Part shown: positions 7,487-16,367 of the stretch, in pieces
Numbering within the stretch: position 1 is the stretch's first letter
Layout of the letters: each line of letters starts with the position of its first letter
Assembly: GCA_021204045.1 (NCBI GenBank)
Contig: JAJQAA010000065.1
Coordinates: forward strand, 1-64,000
Direction of reading: 5' to 3'
DNA: 64,000 nucleotides
DNA from: Clostridiales bacterium
Lineage (GTDB): Bacteria; Bacillota; Clostridia; Lachnospirales; Lachnospiraceae
The notes under the pieces: model-generated
The model's database searches: none
Told to the model about the DNA's origin: nothing
What the model saw: only the letters and a program-made list of their open reading frames with translations
Made by a program: the position numbers and the translations under genes

Positions 7487-9007
7487 ATGATTGAGACATT
7501 CGTAATGATGGGCCAGGGGTTTATGAATGCCCTGATGCCGGTTAACATCCTGGCCATGATAGCCGGTACGACGATCGAAATTGTGATCGGCTGCCTTCCC
7601 GGCCTGTCGGCCGCGATGGGCGTGGCGCTGCTGCTCCCGATGACATTCAGCATGGATGCGTCAACGGGCCTGATCGTGCTGGGAGCGATTTACTGCGGAG
7701 CGATTTTCGGAGGTTCGATATCGGCGATCCTGATCCACACCCCGGGTACGCCCGCGTCGGCGGCGACCGCGATTGAGGGCTACCAGCTTACGCTCCAGGG
7801 AAAAGCGGGGAAAGCGTTGGGAACCGCCTGTATATCCTCATTCTTCGGAGGACTGCTGTCCTGCATATCCCTCTATTTTTTCGCGCCGCTGCTGGCAAAG
7901 CTGGCGATGAAATTTGGATCCCCGGAGTACTTCTGGCTCTCTATTTTCGGGCTGACGATTATTGCCGGGGTTTCCTCAAAGTCTATGGTTAAAGGCTTGA
8001 TGTCCGGCGCCCTGGGCCTGCTGCTTTCAACGATCGGCATGGACCCGATGCAGGGCGTAAAACGCTTCATGTTCGGGCAGGCGTCGCTTTATGAAGGCAT
8101 CAATGTGACATGCACGCTAATCGGGCTTTTTTCCATGAGCCAGGCGCTGATACTCGCGGAAACAAAGATCAAACAGCGCGCCAGGGCGTCCAGATTCAGT
8201 GACAAAATGCTCCTGAGCAGGGATGAACTGAAAATGATCGCGCCGACCATCGGGCGTTCATGGATCATCGGCAACCTGATCGGGATCCTTCCGGGCGCGG
8301 GGGCGTCGATTGCCTGCTTCCTGGGTTATAATACATCGAAACAGTTCTCAAAACATAAAGAAATGTTCGGCCACGGGAGCATCGAAGGCGTAGCCGGATC
8401 TGAGGCCGCGAATAATGCGGTTACGGGCGGTTCCCTGATCCCGATGCTGACTCTGGGTATCCCCGGCGAGAGCGTTACGGCGGTCCTGATGGGCGGCCTG
8501 ATTATCCAGGGGCTGACCCCCGGCCCGGATCTTTTTGTGGGCGAAACAGCAAAAATGACCTACACCTTTTTTGCGGGTTTTGTGCTGATCCAGTTTTTTA
8601 TGCTGGGGATTGGCCTCCTGGGGTGCCGCGGCTTCGCGCAGATATCCCGGTTGTCGGACGCGATTCTGATTCCGGCGGTTTCCGTGCTCTGCGTGGTTGG
8701 CTCTTTTGCGATCCACAAGAATTTTGTAGATGTCGTGATTATGATGATTTTTGGCATACTGGGATATTTTGTCAGGAAAGTCGGCCTGAACAACGCGGCG
8801 ATCGTGCTGGCGCTGATTCTGGGACCGATTGGGGAAAAGGGCCTGCGCAGATCCCTGGAGCTCTCAAAAGGCGATATAAGAATTTTGTTCTCAACGCCGG
8901 TATGCTGGGTCCTGATCGCGCTTTGCGTATTTGGTATTCTCTCTCCGGTTTTGATGGACCGCATGGAAAAGAAGGCGGTCAAGGATGCGGAGGAAAGCGG
9001 TTCATAA
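7487..9007 (+). CDS. tctA: Tripartite tricarboxylate transporter large permease subunit
   Basis: This 506-residue permease is the large, roughly 12-segment subunit that drives carboxylate uptake with an ion gradient. The family signatures are clear. The first is GCLPGLSAAMGVALLLP near residue 37. It is followed by IYCGAIFGGSISAILIHTPG and, in the second half, GILPGAGASIACFLGY and GGSLIPMLTLGIPGES. The start has AGGAGG 6 bases upstream. It ends facing cobT with only 47 bases between the stops and no obvious terminator in that gap. Confidence 0.95.
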   Translation: MIETFVMMGQGFMNALMPVNILAMIAGTTIEIVIGCLPGLSAAMGVALLLPMTFSMDASTGLIVLGAIYCGAIFGGSISAILIHTPGTPASAATAIEGYQLTLQGKAGKALGTACISSFFGGLLSCISLYFFAPLLAKLAMKFGSPEYFWLSIFGLTIIAGVSSKSMVKGLMSGALGLLLSTIGMDPMQGVKRFMFGQASLYEGINVTCTLIGLFSMSQALILAETKIKQRARASRFSDKMLLSRDELKMIAPTIGRSWIIGNLIGILPGAGASIACFLGYNTSKQFSKHKEMFGHGSIEGVAGSEAANNAVTGGSLIPMLTLGIPGESVTAVLMGGLIIQGLTPGPDLFVGETAKMTYTFFAGFVLIQFFMLGIGLLGCRGFAQISRLSDAILIPAVSVLCVVGSFAIHKNFVDVVIMMIFGILGYFVRKVGLNNAAIVLALILGPIGEKGLRRSLELSKGDIRILFSTPVCWVLIALCVFGILSPVLMDRMEKKAVKDAEESGS

Positions 9008-9054
9008 TCGGAAGAAACGGTTCCTAATCTCCCCCTTCCCAAAATCAATGTGAT

Positions 9055-10128
9055 TCAAAACCGCCGGTACGCGTCAATACGGATATCCGCGAACGTGCAA
9101 TTTTCCCCGTACACCGCCAGCGCCTGGTCAAGCATCGGAAACAAGAGCACCGCGCCGGTGCCTTCTCCGAGAGCCAGATCCGCCCGGATCACCGGACGCA
9201 GTCCGAGCCGCTGCATGGCCGGAACACAGAGCGGCTCCCTTCCCAGATGGGAGGCGAGCAGATAATCCGTCACCTGCGGACAAAGCAGCTGTGCCAGCAG
9301 CGCGGAAGCGGCAGTGATCATCCCGTCAAGGACAACCGGGATGTGGTAAATCGCACCGCCCAGCATCAGCCCGGTGATTCCGGCGATATCAAATCCACCC
9401 ACGGCGGACAGCACCGCTATGGCGTCGCTCGGATCCGGATGATGCAGGGTAATCGCCCCGCGGATCACCTCCAGCTTGCGCCGCAGCCCCTCGTCTGACA
9501 GGCCGGAACCGCGGCCGGTTACGGCCTCCGGCTCCTCACCGAGCACAATACAGGCGATCGCGCTGCTCGTCGTCGTGTTGCCGATTCCCATCTCGCCCAC
9601 GGCAAGGATATCATAACCGGCGTCCTTTAATTCCCCGGCGATCGCGATCCCCGTGTGAATCCCGGCCAGCGCCTGCTCGGCTGTCATCGCCGGTTCCCGG
9701 TACAGATTGGCTGTGCCGCGTCCCAGCTTACAGCTGCGGATCCCCGGTTCCTGCAGATCGGCAGCCACACCGATATCCACCGGAAGCACATCCGCCCCGG
9801 CGACCGTCGCCATGCGGTTGACACTGGCAATGCCGCGCGCAAAATTCTCCGCCACTACCGCGGTCACGCTGCTGTCCGTCTGGCTGACGCCCTCGGCGAC
9901 CACGCCGTTGTCCGCACAGAACACGACGACGCCCTTCCGCGCCAGGCTGACCTCCTCGCTGCCGCGAATTCCCGCAAGTTTTATAATCATCCGCTCCAGC
10001 TCACCCAGCCCACCGATCGGCTTGGCGATCCCGTCCCAGCGCCGGGCTGCGGCGCGCATTGCGTTCTCATCCGCCGGCCTTACGCCGCGCAGCAAAACAG
10101 CCAGCTGCTCACGATAATATTCTTCCAT
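9055..10128 (-). CDS. cobT: Nicotinate-nucleotide-dimethylbenzimidazole phosphoribosyltransferase
   Basis: CobT transfers phosphoribose from nicotinate mononucleotide to the lower-ligand base, giving alpha-ribazole phosphate for cobalamin assembly. I start it at the ATG at 10128 (MEEYYREQ) with GGAGGAAAT upstream, giving 357 residues. Diagnostic motifs include KPIGGLGELE at the N-terminus, FCADNGVVAEGVS, GEMGIGNTTTSSA and the C-terminal catalytic glutamate region LALGEGTGAVL. It is the last gene of the run that includes cbiL and cbiH, 63 bases after cbiH. Confidence 0.96.
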   Translation of the reverse strand: MEEYYREQLAVLLRGVRPADENAMRAAARRWDGIAKPIGGLGELERMIIKLAGIRGSEEVSLARKGVVVFCADNGVVAEGVSQTDSSVTAVVAENFARGIASVNRMATVAGADVLPVDIGVAADLQEPGIRSCKLGRGTANLYREPAMTAEQALAGIHTGIAIAGELKDAGYDILAVGEMGIGNTTTSSAIACIVLGEEPEAVTGRGSGLSDEGLRRKLEVIRGAITLHHPDPSDAIAVLSAVGGFDIAGITGLMLGGAIYHIPVVLDGMITAASALLAQLLCPQVTDYLLASHLGREPLCVPAMQRLGLRPVIRADLALGEGTGAVLLFPMLDQALAVYGENCTFADIRIDAYRRF

Positions 10129-10191
10129 GGAAATTTCCTCCGGATCGTTTCTTTTGCATGGTGCCAAAAAGCAGCAAAGCCGCGAGGCGCC

Positions 10192-10929
10192 CTAGATTGG
10201 GTACCCCCGCGGCGTCACCAGTTTCCCGCCAACTGTCTTTGTCTGCGAATTGCCGATGAAAACAGTCGTAAACATATCCACCGGCCGTTCACGCAGCTGC
10301 GCCAGCGTCAGCACCTCGCAGGATTCTCCCTTGCGGCCAAGCCGCGCGGCCAGACCGCAGGTGCGCTCCGGCTCCAGCGTTTCCAGCAAAATATCGCAGG
10401 CACGCTGCAGATAATCCGCCCGTTTTCTGCTCGCCGGATTGTAAAGGCAGATCGCCATATCCGCCACCGCCGCGCAGCGCAGGCGCCGCTCGATCGTCTC
10501 CCAGGGCGTGAGCAGATCGCTCAGACTGATCACCGCGAAATCATGCATCAGCGGCGCGCCCAGCGCGGCCGCACCCGAGAGCGCCGCCGTGACGCCGGCC
10601 ACAACCTCCACCTCACAATCCGGATACCCCGGCGACAACTCCAGCATCAGGCCCGCCATGCCGTATACCCCGGCGTCGCCGCTGCAGACCATCGCCACCT
10701 TTCGCCCCCGCTGTGCATTCTCGAAGGCGATACGGCAGCGCTCCGTCTCGCGGCGCATCGGCGTCGTCAGCCACTCCTTATCCGGAAACTGCGATTTTAA
10801 CAACTCCACATAAACTGTGTAGCCGACAATCGTATCGCAGCTTTCCAGTATCTGCCTGGCCTGCAGGGTCATGGACTCTCCGCCGCCCGGTCCGATGCCT
10901 ACCACATAAAGCTTATTCATAGGTTTCAT
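10192..10929 (-). CDS. cbiH: Precorrin-3B / cobalt-precorrin-3 C17-methyltransferase
   Basis: This SAM-dependent tetrapyrrole methylase performs ring contraction and C-17 methylation. The N-terminal glycine-rich loop YVVGIGPGG and the motif MVCSGDAGVYGMAG are typical of CbiH/CobJ, and 245 residues is the usual length. Two in-frame starts (10929 and 10920) both lie inside the 3' end of cbiL and neither has a strong ribosome binding site. Translation is therefore probably coupled to cbiL. In the anaerobic cobalt-early pathway CbiH works with the lactone formed at ring A. The oxygen-dependent partner CobG is not seen here. Confidence 0.94.
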   Translation of the reverse strand: MKPMNKLYVVGIGPGGGESMTLQARQILESCDTIVGYTVYVELLKSQFPDKEWLTTPMRRETERCRIAFENAQRGRKVAMVCSGDAGVYGMAGLMLELSPGYPDCEVEVVAGVTAALSGAAALGAPLMHDFAVISLSDLLTPWETIERRLRCAAVADMAICLYNPASRKRADYLQRACDILLETLEPERTCGLAARLGRKGESCEVLTLAQLRERPVDMFTTVFIGNSQTKTVGGKLVTPRGYPI

Positions 10930-11617
10930 CCGTTTTTTTGTCTTTCACGATCATCAGGGAATAATATCCCGCATCCCCGTCAATCTCCCCGGCGTCGCGA
11001 AAAATCCGCTCACCGGACATTCCCAGCCGCTCCACCATAGCAACCTCAAAATCGCCCTCGCGCAGCTGCTGACTGACTGTGCCAAGATGCTTTCCCATCT
11101 TCATAATCACCTTGGTGCCGGGCAGTGCCAGTCCCTCCGGCACCTGCTCCGGCTCCGACAGGACATGCAGCTGCTCCTCGTCCTCCACGAGCCCCATGCC
11201 CAGGCGCGCGGCCGCCGCGCAGAACGAGGGCACGCCATTGATCAGCTCCGCCTCATATCCCCGTTCGCGGATCAGACGATACAGGTATAAAAACGAAGCG
11301 TAAACCGTCACATCCCCGAGATTCAGTACGCCGACCCGGCAACCCTCGTCAAGATAACCGGACAGCAAATTCGCGGCCTGCTGATGCGCCTGCTTGCGCG
11401 CAGCCACATCGCGCGTCATCGGAGCCGGGAAACCGACGCAGCATTTCTTTGCCAGCTCCGGCACAGCCTGCACGGCGATCTGGTAGGCCACGCTCTTACG
11501 GGCGTCCTCCCCAGGCGCTGCGATCACGTCGCAGGAAGCGATCACCCGCGCCGCCTTGATCGTCAGAAGCTCCGGATCGCCCGGTCCGACGCCAATTCCA
11601 TATAAAATACCCGCCAT
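10913..11617 (-). CDS. cbiL: Precorrin-2 / cobalt-precorrin-2 C20-methyltransferase
   Basis: CbiL methylates C-20 of (cobalt-)factor II, the first methylation specific to corrins. The 234-residue sequence begins GILYGIGVGPGDPELLT, the SAM-binding signature, followed by VLNLGDVTVYASF and NGVPSFCAAAARLG. AGGAGG precedes the ATG at good spacing. It starts 37 bases after metA ends and overlaps cbiH by 17 bases. This gene order connects the B12 pathway with methionine synthesis. Confidence 0.94.
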   Translation of the reverse strand: MAGILYGIGVGPGDPELLTIKAARVIASCDVIAAPGEDARKSVAYQIAVQAVPELAKKCCVGFPAPMTRDVAARKQAHQQAANLLSGYLDEGCRVGVLNLGDVTVYASFLYLYRLIRERGYEAELINGVPSFCAAAARLGMGLVEDEEQLHVLSEPEQVPEGLALPGTKVIMKMGKHLGTVSQQLREGDFEVAMVERLGMSGERIFRDAGEIDGDAGYYSLMIVKDKKTDETYE

Positions 11618-11654
11618 CGGTCATAGTCCTCCTGCCGTCCGTATGAAAAACGTG

Positions 11655-12575
11655 TTACTCCGCGTCCGTCTCCAGGATATAATTCGTGGTCTGGTATACA
11701 TAATAATTCAGCCAGTTCGCGTACAGCGTGTTGGCGACGTTGCGCCAGCTTAACACCGGATGGCTGAATGGATCGTTGTTCTCATAATAATTGCAGGGCA
11801 GCGCCGGATCCAGCCCGCGGTCGAGATCGCGATGGTACTCATTGTTCAATGTCATCCGGTCATATTCCGGATGGCCCTGTAAAAAGACGCGGCCGTTTTT
11901 CTCATCCAGGATCAAGAAAAGCCCCGCCTCATCCGACTCGATGAGAATGTTCAGCTCCGGATGCTTCTCGACATCCTCGCGACGCACCTCCGTATAGCGG
12001 GAATGCGGCACCATCACATAGTCGTCCAGACCGCGCACCAGCGGCAGACGGTGATGCAGGACCTTGTGCCGGTAAACGCCGGAAAGCTTCTGTTCCCGCG
12101 GATATTTGGGAATCCCGTAATGATAATACAACGCGGCCTGCGCGCCCCAGCAGATGTGCAATGTTGAATGGACGTGTGTGTTCGTCCATTCCATGATCGT
12201 GCTCAGCTCCTGCCAGTAATTTACCTCCTCGTACTCGAGATTTTCCACCGGCGCGCCGGTAATAATCATACCGTCAAACTTACGGCGGCGGATCTCCGCG
12301 AAGGTCACATAAAATTTATTCAGATGACTGGCCGAGGTGTTTTTGGACTCGTGCGTGGAGAGCATTAAAAAGGTGCAGTCCACCTGCAGCGGCGTGTTTG
12401 ACAGCGCGCGCAGCAGCTGCGTCTCCGTATCCTCCTTGATCGGCATCAGGTTAAGAATCAGAATCTGCAGCGGCCGAATATCTTGGCTCATCGCACGTTT
12501 TTCGTCCATCGTGAAAATGTTTTCCGATTCCAGGATCGCCCTGGCCGGAAGATCATTCTGTACTTTAATCGGCAT
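11655..12575 (-). CDS. metA: Homoserine O-acetyltransferase (MetA family)
   Basis: MetA acylates homoserine at the first committed step of methionine synthesis. All catalytic residues are at canonical positions: nucleophile Cys142 (HICWGAQA), His235 and Glu237 (GHPEYDR). Residue 111 is glutamate (GAPVENLEYEE). Published work on the family links Glu111 to acetyl-CoA use and Gly111 to succinyl-CoA use, so the enzyme is predicted to make O-acetylhomoserine despite the usual succinyltransferase annotation. The length of 306 residues is standard. The ATG overlaps the end of ligA by 11 bases and has AGGAGG in front. No SAM riboswitch is seen, as the gene is internal to the run. Confidence 0.95.
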   Translation of the reverse strand: MPIKVQNDLPARAILESENIFTMDEKRAMSQDIRPLQILILNLMPIKEDTETQLLRALSNTPLQVDCTFLMLSTHESKNTSASHLNKFYVTFAEIRRRKFDGMIITGAPVENLEYEEVNYWQELSTIMEWTNTHVHSTLHICWGAQAALYYHYGIPKYPREQKLSGVYRHKVLHHRLPLVRGLDDYVMVPHSRYTEVRREDVEKHPELNILIESDEAGLFLILDEKNGRVFLQGHPEYDRMTLNNEYHRDLDRGLDPALPCNYYENNDPFSHPVLSWRNVANTLYANWLNYYVYQTTNYILETDAE

Positions 12576-14553
12576 TGTCCATTCCTCCTAAGAGCTCCAG
12601 AAAATCCTCCTCCGAAAGGATCGGGATCCCGAGCTCTTTCGCTTTTTTATTTTTCGATGAATTCGATGTCACATCGTTATTAATCAGATAAGATGTCTTC
12701 GCCGTCACCGTACCGGCTGCCCGTCCTCCCCGCGCCTCGATCAGCTCCTGGAGCGCGCGACGATTGGCAAAATGGGTAAGCGAACCGGTAATCACAAAGG
12801 TCTTTCCGGCAAGCTCCGGCTGAACCGGATCATCATAGGCTTCCGCCTCAATATCCAGTTCCGCGTAAAGCCGGTCCAACTGGCGATTGTTTTCTTCTGA
12901 ATGAAAATACGTAATCCAGGCGTCAGCCAGCACCTCGCCGATACCGTCCACCGCCGTCAGTTCTTCGCGCGCCGCGGCGCGCATTCGCGCGAAGTCCCCG
13001 CGAAACGCGCGACAGAGGGCACGGGCATTTGCCAGGCCAATACCTGCAATTCCCAGACCGTAGATCAGACTCGGCAGCGTCGTATGCCGGGCGCGTTCGG
13101 CTGCCTCCACAAGATTCTCAAAGGATTTCTCTCCAAAACCCTCCATGGCCACGATCGTCTCCCGGTGCTGTCCCAGATGGAAGAGGTCCGCGTACTCGTG
13201 GATCAAACCGGCCGCGATCAGCTTTTCCAGCGTCATCTCGGAAAGGCCGTCGATATTCAAAGCGTCGCGGCTCGCCAGAAGCGCGAAGCTTTTGATCCGT
13301 TTTGCCTGGCAGGCCGGGTTGACGCAGTAAAGACATTTCACATCATTTTGCTGGCGGATCTCCGTCGCGCCGCCGCACACTGGACAATGGTCCGGGATTT
13401 CAATATGTCCGCTGCGTGTGAGATTGTCCGCGATCTGCGGAATGATCATATTGGCCTTGTAGACCGTGATCACATCCCCCTCGCCAAGACCAAGCGCCTC
13501 CATAATACTCAGATTGTGCACGCTGGCGCGGCTGACCGTGGTTCCCTCCAGCTCCACCGGATCAAAAATCGCCACCGGATTGATGAGGCCGGTGCGCGAA
13601 GCGCTCCACTCAATCCGCTGCAGATGCGTCTCGCTGATCTCGTCCGCCCACTTATAGGCGATCGAATTGCGCGGGAATTTGGCCGTGCGCCCCAGGCTGT
13701 CACCATAGGCGATATCGTCCAGAAGCAGCACCAGGCCGTCCGAAGGAAGATCGTTGGCGTCAATCGCCGCAGCGAAGGCCTGCACCGCGTCCGGCAGCGT
13801 CCCGGCCGTCACCTCTCGGTACTCCACCACGTCAAAGCCCTGGCCGCGCAGCCATTCAAACTGTTCGCGGCGCGAATTGTGGAAATCAACACCGTCCGCG
13901 CGTACGAGGAAAAACGCCTCAAAACGGACACTGCGCCGCGCCGTCACCCGGTTATCGAGCTGGCGCACGGAACCGCTGCAGAGATTGCGCGGATTTTTGT
14001 ATTTCGCGTCCGCATCGCCGATCTTATCGTTAATGCGGTTAAAATCCGAATAGCGGATCACCGCCTCGCCACGCAGAATCAGGGAACCGGTAAACGGAAT
14101 GTGCAGCGGCACATTGGCAAAGACGCGCGCGTTGTTCGTGATCACCTCGCCGACCTCGCCGTTGCCGCGGGTAACCGCCTTGGCCAGCTCGCCGCCCTCG
14201 TAGGTCAGCACGATCGTCAGACCGTCAAGCTTCCAGGAAAGCAGCGCCTTCTGATCTCCCAGCCACTCCTGCAGCGCGGCCGTGTCCTTCGTCTTATCCA
14301 GCGAGAGCATCGGCGTCTCGTGCGTCTCCTTGGGCAGCTCGCCAAGCACTTCCCAGCCGACGCGCTGCGTCGGGCTCCCGGCCAGGATAATGCCGGTCTC
14401 CCGCTCCAGCGCCGCCAGCTCGTCGTAAAGACGATCATATTCATAATTGCTCATGATTTCGCGGCTTTCCTCATAATAAGCTTTCGCTGCCGGCAAAAGT
14501 TCTGCCGTCAGCGCCCTCATCCGCTCCATCGCGGCAATATTATTCTGTGTCAT
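12565..14553 (-). CDS. ligA: NAD-dependent DNA ligase (divergent LigA)
   Basis: LigA seals nicks using NAD. I start it at the ATG at 14553, preceded by AGGAGC, giving 662 residues. In order there is a short NMN-binding Ia region (YDRLYDEL), then the adenylation domain with the AMP-acceptor lysine in SWKLDG and glutamate in LRGEAV. An OB fold follows, then a four-cysteine zinc finger (CPVCGG...CLYCVNPAC), helix-hairpin-helix repeats and a C-terminal BRCT domain (GKTFVITGSL). Two usually conserved positions differ: the NMN-contact SDAEYD is SNYEYD, and RGDG is RGNG. Such divergence hints that this may be a second LigA copy rather than the only replicative ligase. It lies between rluF and metA in one run. 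Confidence 0.92.
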   Translation of the reverse strand: MTQNNIAAMERMRALTAELLPAAKAYYEESREIMSNYEYDRLYDELAALERETGIILAGSPTQRVGWEVLGELPKETHETPMLSLDKTKDTAALQEWLGDQKALLSWKLDGLTIVLTYEGGELAKAVTRGNGEVGEVITNNARVFANVPLHIPFTGSLILRGEAVIRYSDFNRINDKIGDADAKYKNPRNLCSGSVRQLDNRVTARRSVRFEAFFLVRADGVDFHNSRREQFEWLRGQGFDVVEYREVTAGTLPDAVQAFAAAIDANDLPSDGLVLLLDDIAYGDSLGRTAKFPRNSIAYKWADEISETHLQRIEWSASRTGLINPVAIFDPVELEGTTVSRASVHNLSIMEALGLGEGDVITVYKANMIIPQIADNLTRSGHIEIPDHCPVCGGATEIRQQNDVKCLYCVNPACQAKRIKSFALLASRDALNIDGLSEMTLEKLIAAGLIHEYADLFHLGQHRETIVAMEGFGEKSFENLVEAAERARHTTLPSLIYGLGIAGIGLANARALCRAFRGDFARMRAAAREELTAVDGIGEVLADAWITYFHSEENNRQLDRLYAELDIEAEAYDDPVQPELAGKTFVITGSLTHFANRRALQELIEARGGRAAGTVTAKTSYLINNDVTSNSSKNKKAKELGIPILSEEDFLELLGGMDNAD

Positions 14554-14633
14554 CAGATCGCTCCTGTTCTGAATTACTCCCACTAAACCGACATGCGCCG
14601 CTGTCGCAGCACTCCGTCGCGCATAAAAACCGA

Positions 14634-15425
14634 TTACTCCCACTGATCATCCATATCACGCGAGTCTTCCCCGGCATTGTTGTAGCCGGACTGCTCCGCG
14701 GACAGCGCCAGCTGCCGCATCAGCTCTTCCATCTCCCCCGCCGTCGCGCGCCGGTAATCTCCGACATTCAGTCTGCCCAGGCTAAGATTCATAATACGCA
14801 CGCGCCGCAGTTCCACAACACGGTAACCCAAAGCGCCACACATGCGGCGGATCTGACGGTTCATCCCCTGTGTCAGCGTGATGCGAAACGTCTTTGCTCC
14901 GACCGTCTCGACCCTACAGGGGCGCATCCGCACGCCGAGCGCCTCGAGCTTCACGCCCTCGCGCATCCGCCGCAGAAACGCGGCGTCGTAGGGTCGCTCA
15001 AGCGTCACCAGATATTCCTTTTCATGCAGCTGTCCGGCATGGATAATGCGGTTGGCCAGTTCGCCCTGGTTTGTCAACAGCATCAGCCCCTCGGAATCCT
15101 TATCCAGACGTCCTACCGGATACACGCGGGTCGGATACTGCACCAGATCGATAATATTCGGAGCTCGGTCCTTGTCCGAGGTAGTGCAGACAATGCCCTG
15201 CGGCTTGTTGACCAGCAGCAGCACCGGCTTCGTGCTTTTCTCCCCCGCTGCCCGGCCTACGGGTCTGCCGTCGCAGACGATCGTCTCTTTGCCGTTGACC
15301 CGCTCGCCCATCTGCGCTGGGCGTCCGTCGACCGTCACCTTTCCGGCCTCGATTAGCCGGTCCGCCTCGCGGCGGGAACAGACGCCAAGCTCGCTTAAAT
15401 ATTTGTTGATGCGCACGGGTTCCAT
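14634..15425 (-). CDS. rluF: RsuA/RluB/RluF-family rRNA pseudouridine synthase
   Basis: The protein converts a uridine in ribosomal RNA to pseudouridine. An N-terminal S4 RNA-binding domain (RINKYLSELGVCSRREADRL) is followed by the catalytic domain, with the active-site aspartate in YPVGRLDKDSEGLMLLTN. The C-terminal part GMNRQIRRMCGALGYRV is close to RluF, but RluB or RsuA specificity cannot be excluded. The ATG at 15425 has AGGTGG five bases upstream and is preferred to the GTG at 15434. It is the first gene of the rluF-ligA-metA-cbiL-cbiH-cobT run, with a promoter at 15525-15553. Confidence 0.88.
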   Translation of the reverse strand: MEPVRINKYLSELGVCSRREADRLIEAGKVTVDGRPAQMGERVNGKETIVCDGRPVGRAAGEKSTKPVLLLVNKPQGIVCTTSDKDRAPNIIDLVQYPTRVYPVGRLDKDSEGLMLLTNQGELANRIIHAGQLHEKEYLVTLERPYDAAFLRRMREGVKLEALGVRMRPCRVETVGAKTFRITLTQGMNRQIRRMCGALGYRVVELRRVRIMNLSLGRLNVGDYRRATAGEMEELMRQLALSAEQSGYNNAGEDSRDMDDQWE

Positions 15426-15447
15426 TTCTTCCACCTCTTATAAGGCT

Positions 15448-15495
15448 GGCAGGATTATGCGCCAACCATAAAACAGCCGTCCCGCACATCCTGCC
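15448..15495 (-). other. Stem-loop in the leader of the rluF-ligA-metA run
   Basis: GGCAGGAT (15448-15455) and ATCCTGCC (15488-15495) form an 8-base stem that can extend through TGCG/CGCA with a small bulge. It lies between the predicted promoter and the rluF ribosome binding site, without a T-tract. It does not match a riboswitch class I know. Confidence 0.35.
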
Positions 15496-15524
15496 GCTGA
15501 ATATCTTTCCTTTTCTATTTCGTT

Positions 15525-15553
15525 AGTGTATCAGATATTTTTCATTTTGACAA
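15525..15553 (-). promoter_or_regulatory. Promoter upstream of rluF
   Basis: On the minus strand TTGTCA is separated by 17 bases from TACACT. The -35 box overlaps the last codons of the precorrin-2 dehydrogenase gene. Transcription would begin about 95 bases before rluF. Confidence 0.6.
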
Positions 15554-16144
15554 TAGCTGGTTTCGCTCCTCCTCCGACAGCGTATCGCCCTTCTCCAGCA
15601 TCGCCGACAAACAGCGCGCCAGGAATGCTTTTCTGTCCGGCTGCGATGAAATGCGGGACTTCGCCTGCGTCCGCAGCTGTTCCATCTGCTCCAGCATTTC
15701 GTCAAAATGCTCCGGTATCTGCTCCTTTGCCCGGTCCCGCACCCAGGCCGCCGCCAGCGGACTTGTTCCCCCGGTGGAAACCGCCAGCGTCAAATCCCCA
15801 TCCCGGTGCATCGCCGGGAAAATGAAGCTGCACAACGACTTCTCATCTACCACGTTCAAAGGAACACAGGCCTTTCTGCACGCCTCCGCCAGCATCATTC
15901 CCACTTCTTTCCGGCCCGTTGCATCCACCACCAGGCACATCCCATCAATATCCGAAACGCAAACTGCTCTCTCCCGGATCTCAAGCGGCAGTCCGGACAA
16001 CTCCGGAAGCACATTCACTGCCACCACACGCACTGCCGCTCCAAAATCCAGCAGCAGCTTTGCTTTACGCAGCGCCACCTTGCCCCCGCCAATGACCAGA
16101 CAGGGAGCATCCTGCAGATCAACAAACATCGGAAACCATGCCAT
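15542..16144 (-). CDS. Precorrin-2 dehydrogenase / sirohydrochlorin ferrochelatase-like (Met8/CysG N-domain)
   Basis: This protein oxidises precorrin-2 to sirohydrochlorin with NAD and may also insert iron to make siroheme. The NAD-binding motif CLVIGGGKVALRKAKLLLDFGA lies at the N-terminus and CSFIFPAMHRDGDLTLAVST is typical of the family. The ATG at 16144 (MAWFPMFVDL) has GAGGG before it, giving 200 residues. Further upstream starts lack a good ribosome binding site. It follows asrABC and its terminator. It would feed siroheme to AsrC and sirohydrochlorin to the B12 genes in this window. Confidence 0.9.
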   Translation of the reverse strand: MAWFPMFVDLQDAPCLVIGGGKVALRKAKLLLDFGAAVRVVAVNVLPELSGLPLEIRERAVCVSDIDGMCLVVDATGRKEVGMMLAEACRKACVPLNVVDEKSLCSFIFPAMHRDGDLTLAVSTGGTSPLAAAWVRDRAKEQIPEHFDEMLEQMEQLRTQAKSRISSQPDRKAFLARCLSAMLEKGDTLSEEERNQLLSK

Positions 16145-16250
16145 CGTCCATTCCCTCATAATGATTCTTTCTATTATTCTTTCCGCCTGTTTTTTCAATC
16201 CTCTTTGTTAATATAATGATTTGGGCAACAAAAGATATGATACTATACCA

Positions 16251-16281
16251 GAAAAGCCTGCGCGATACCCATCGCGCAGGC
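16251..16281 (-). terminator. Intrinsic terminator of the asrABC operon
   Basis: The 11-base perfect stem GCCTGCGCGAT / ATCGCGCAGGC has a 4-base loop. On the minus strand it is followed by TTTTC. It lies about 87 bases after the asrC stop. Confidence 0.85.
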
Positions 16282-16367
16282 GCTTCCCGCAAATTCTTTT
16301 CAAACATTCATAACCGGACTCCGGCCGGACTGTCCGCTGCCTGGATGTCCGTTGTCTGGCTGTCCGC

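Noticed and set aside
11618-12600. SAM riboswitch for metA
   Set aside because: metA starts inside ligA and there is no leader space or S-box motif.
12901-14586. 561-residue plus-strand ORF opposite ligA
   Set aside because: Shadow of ligA with no homology and no translation signal.
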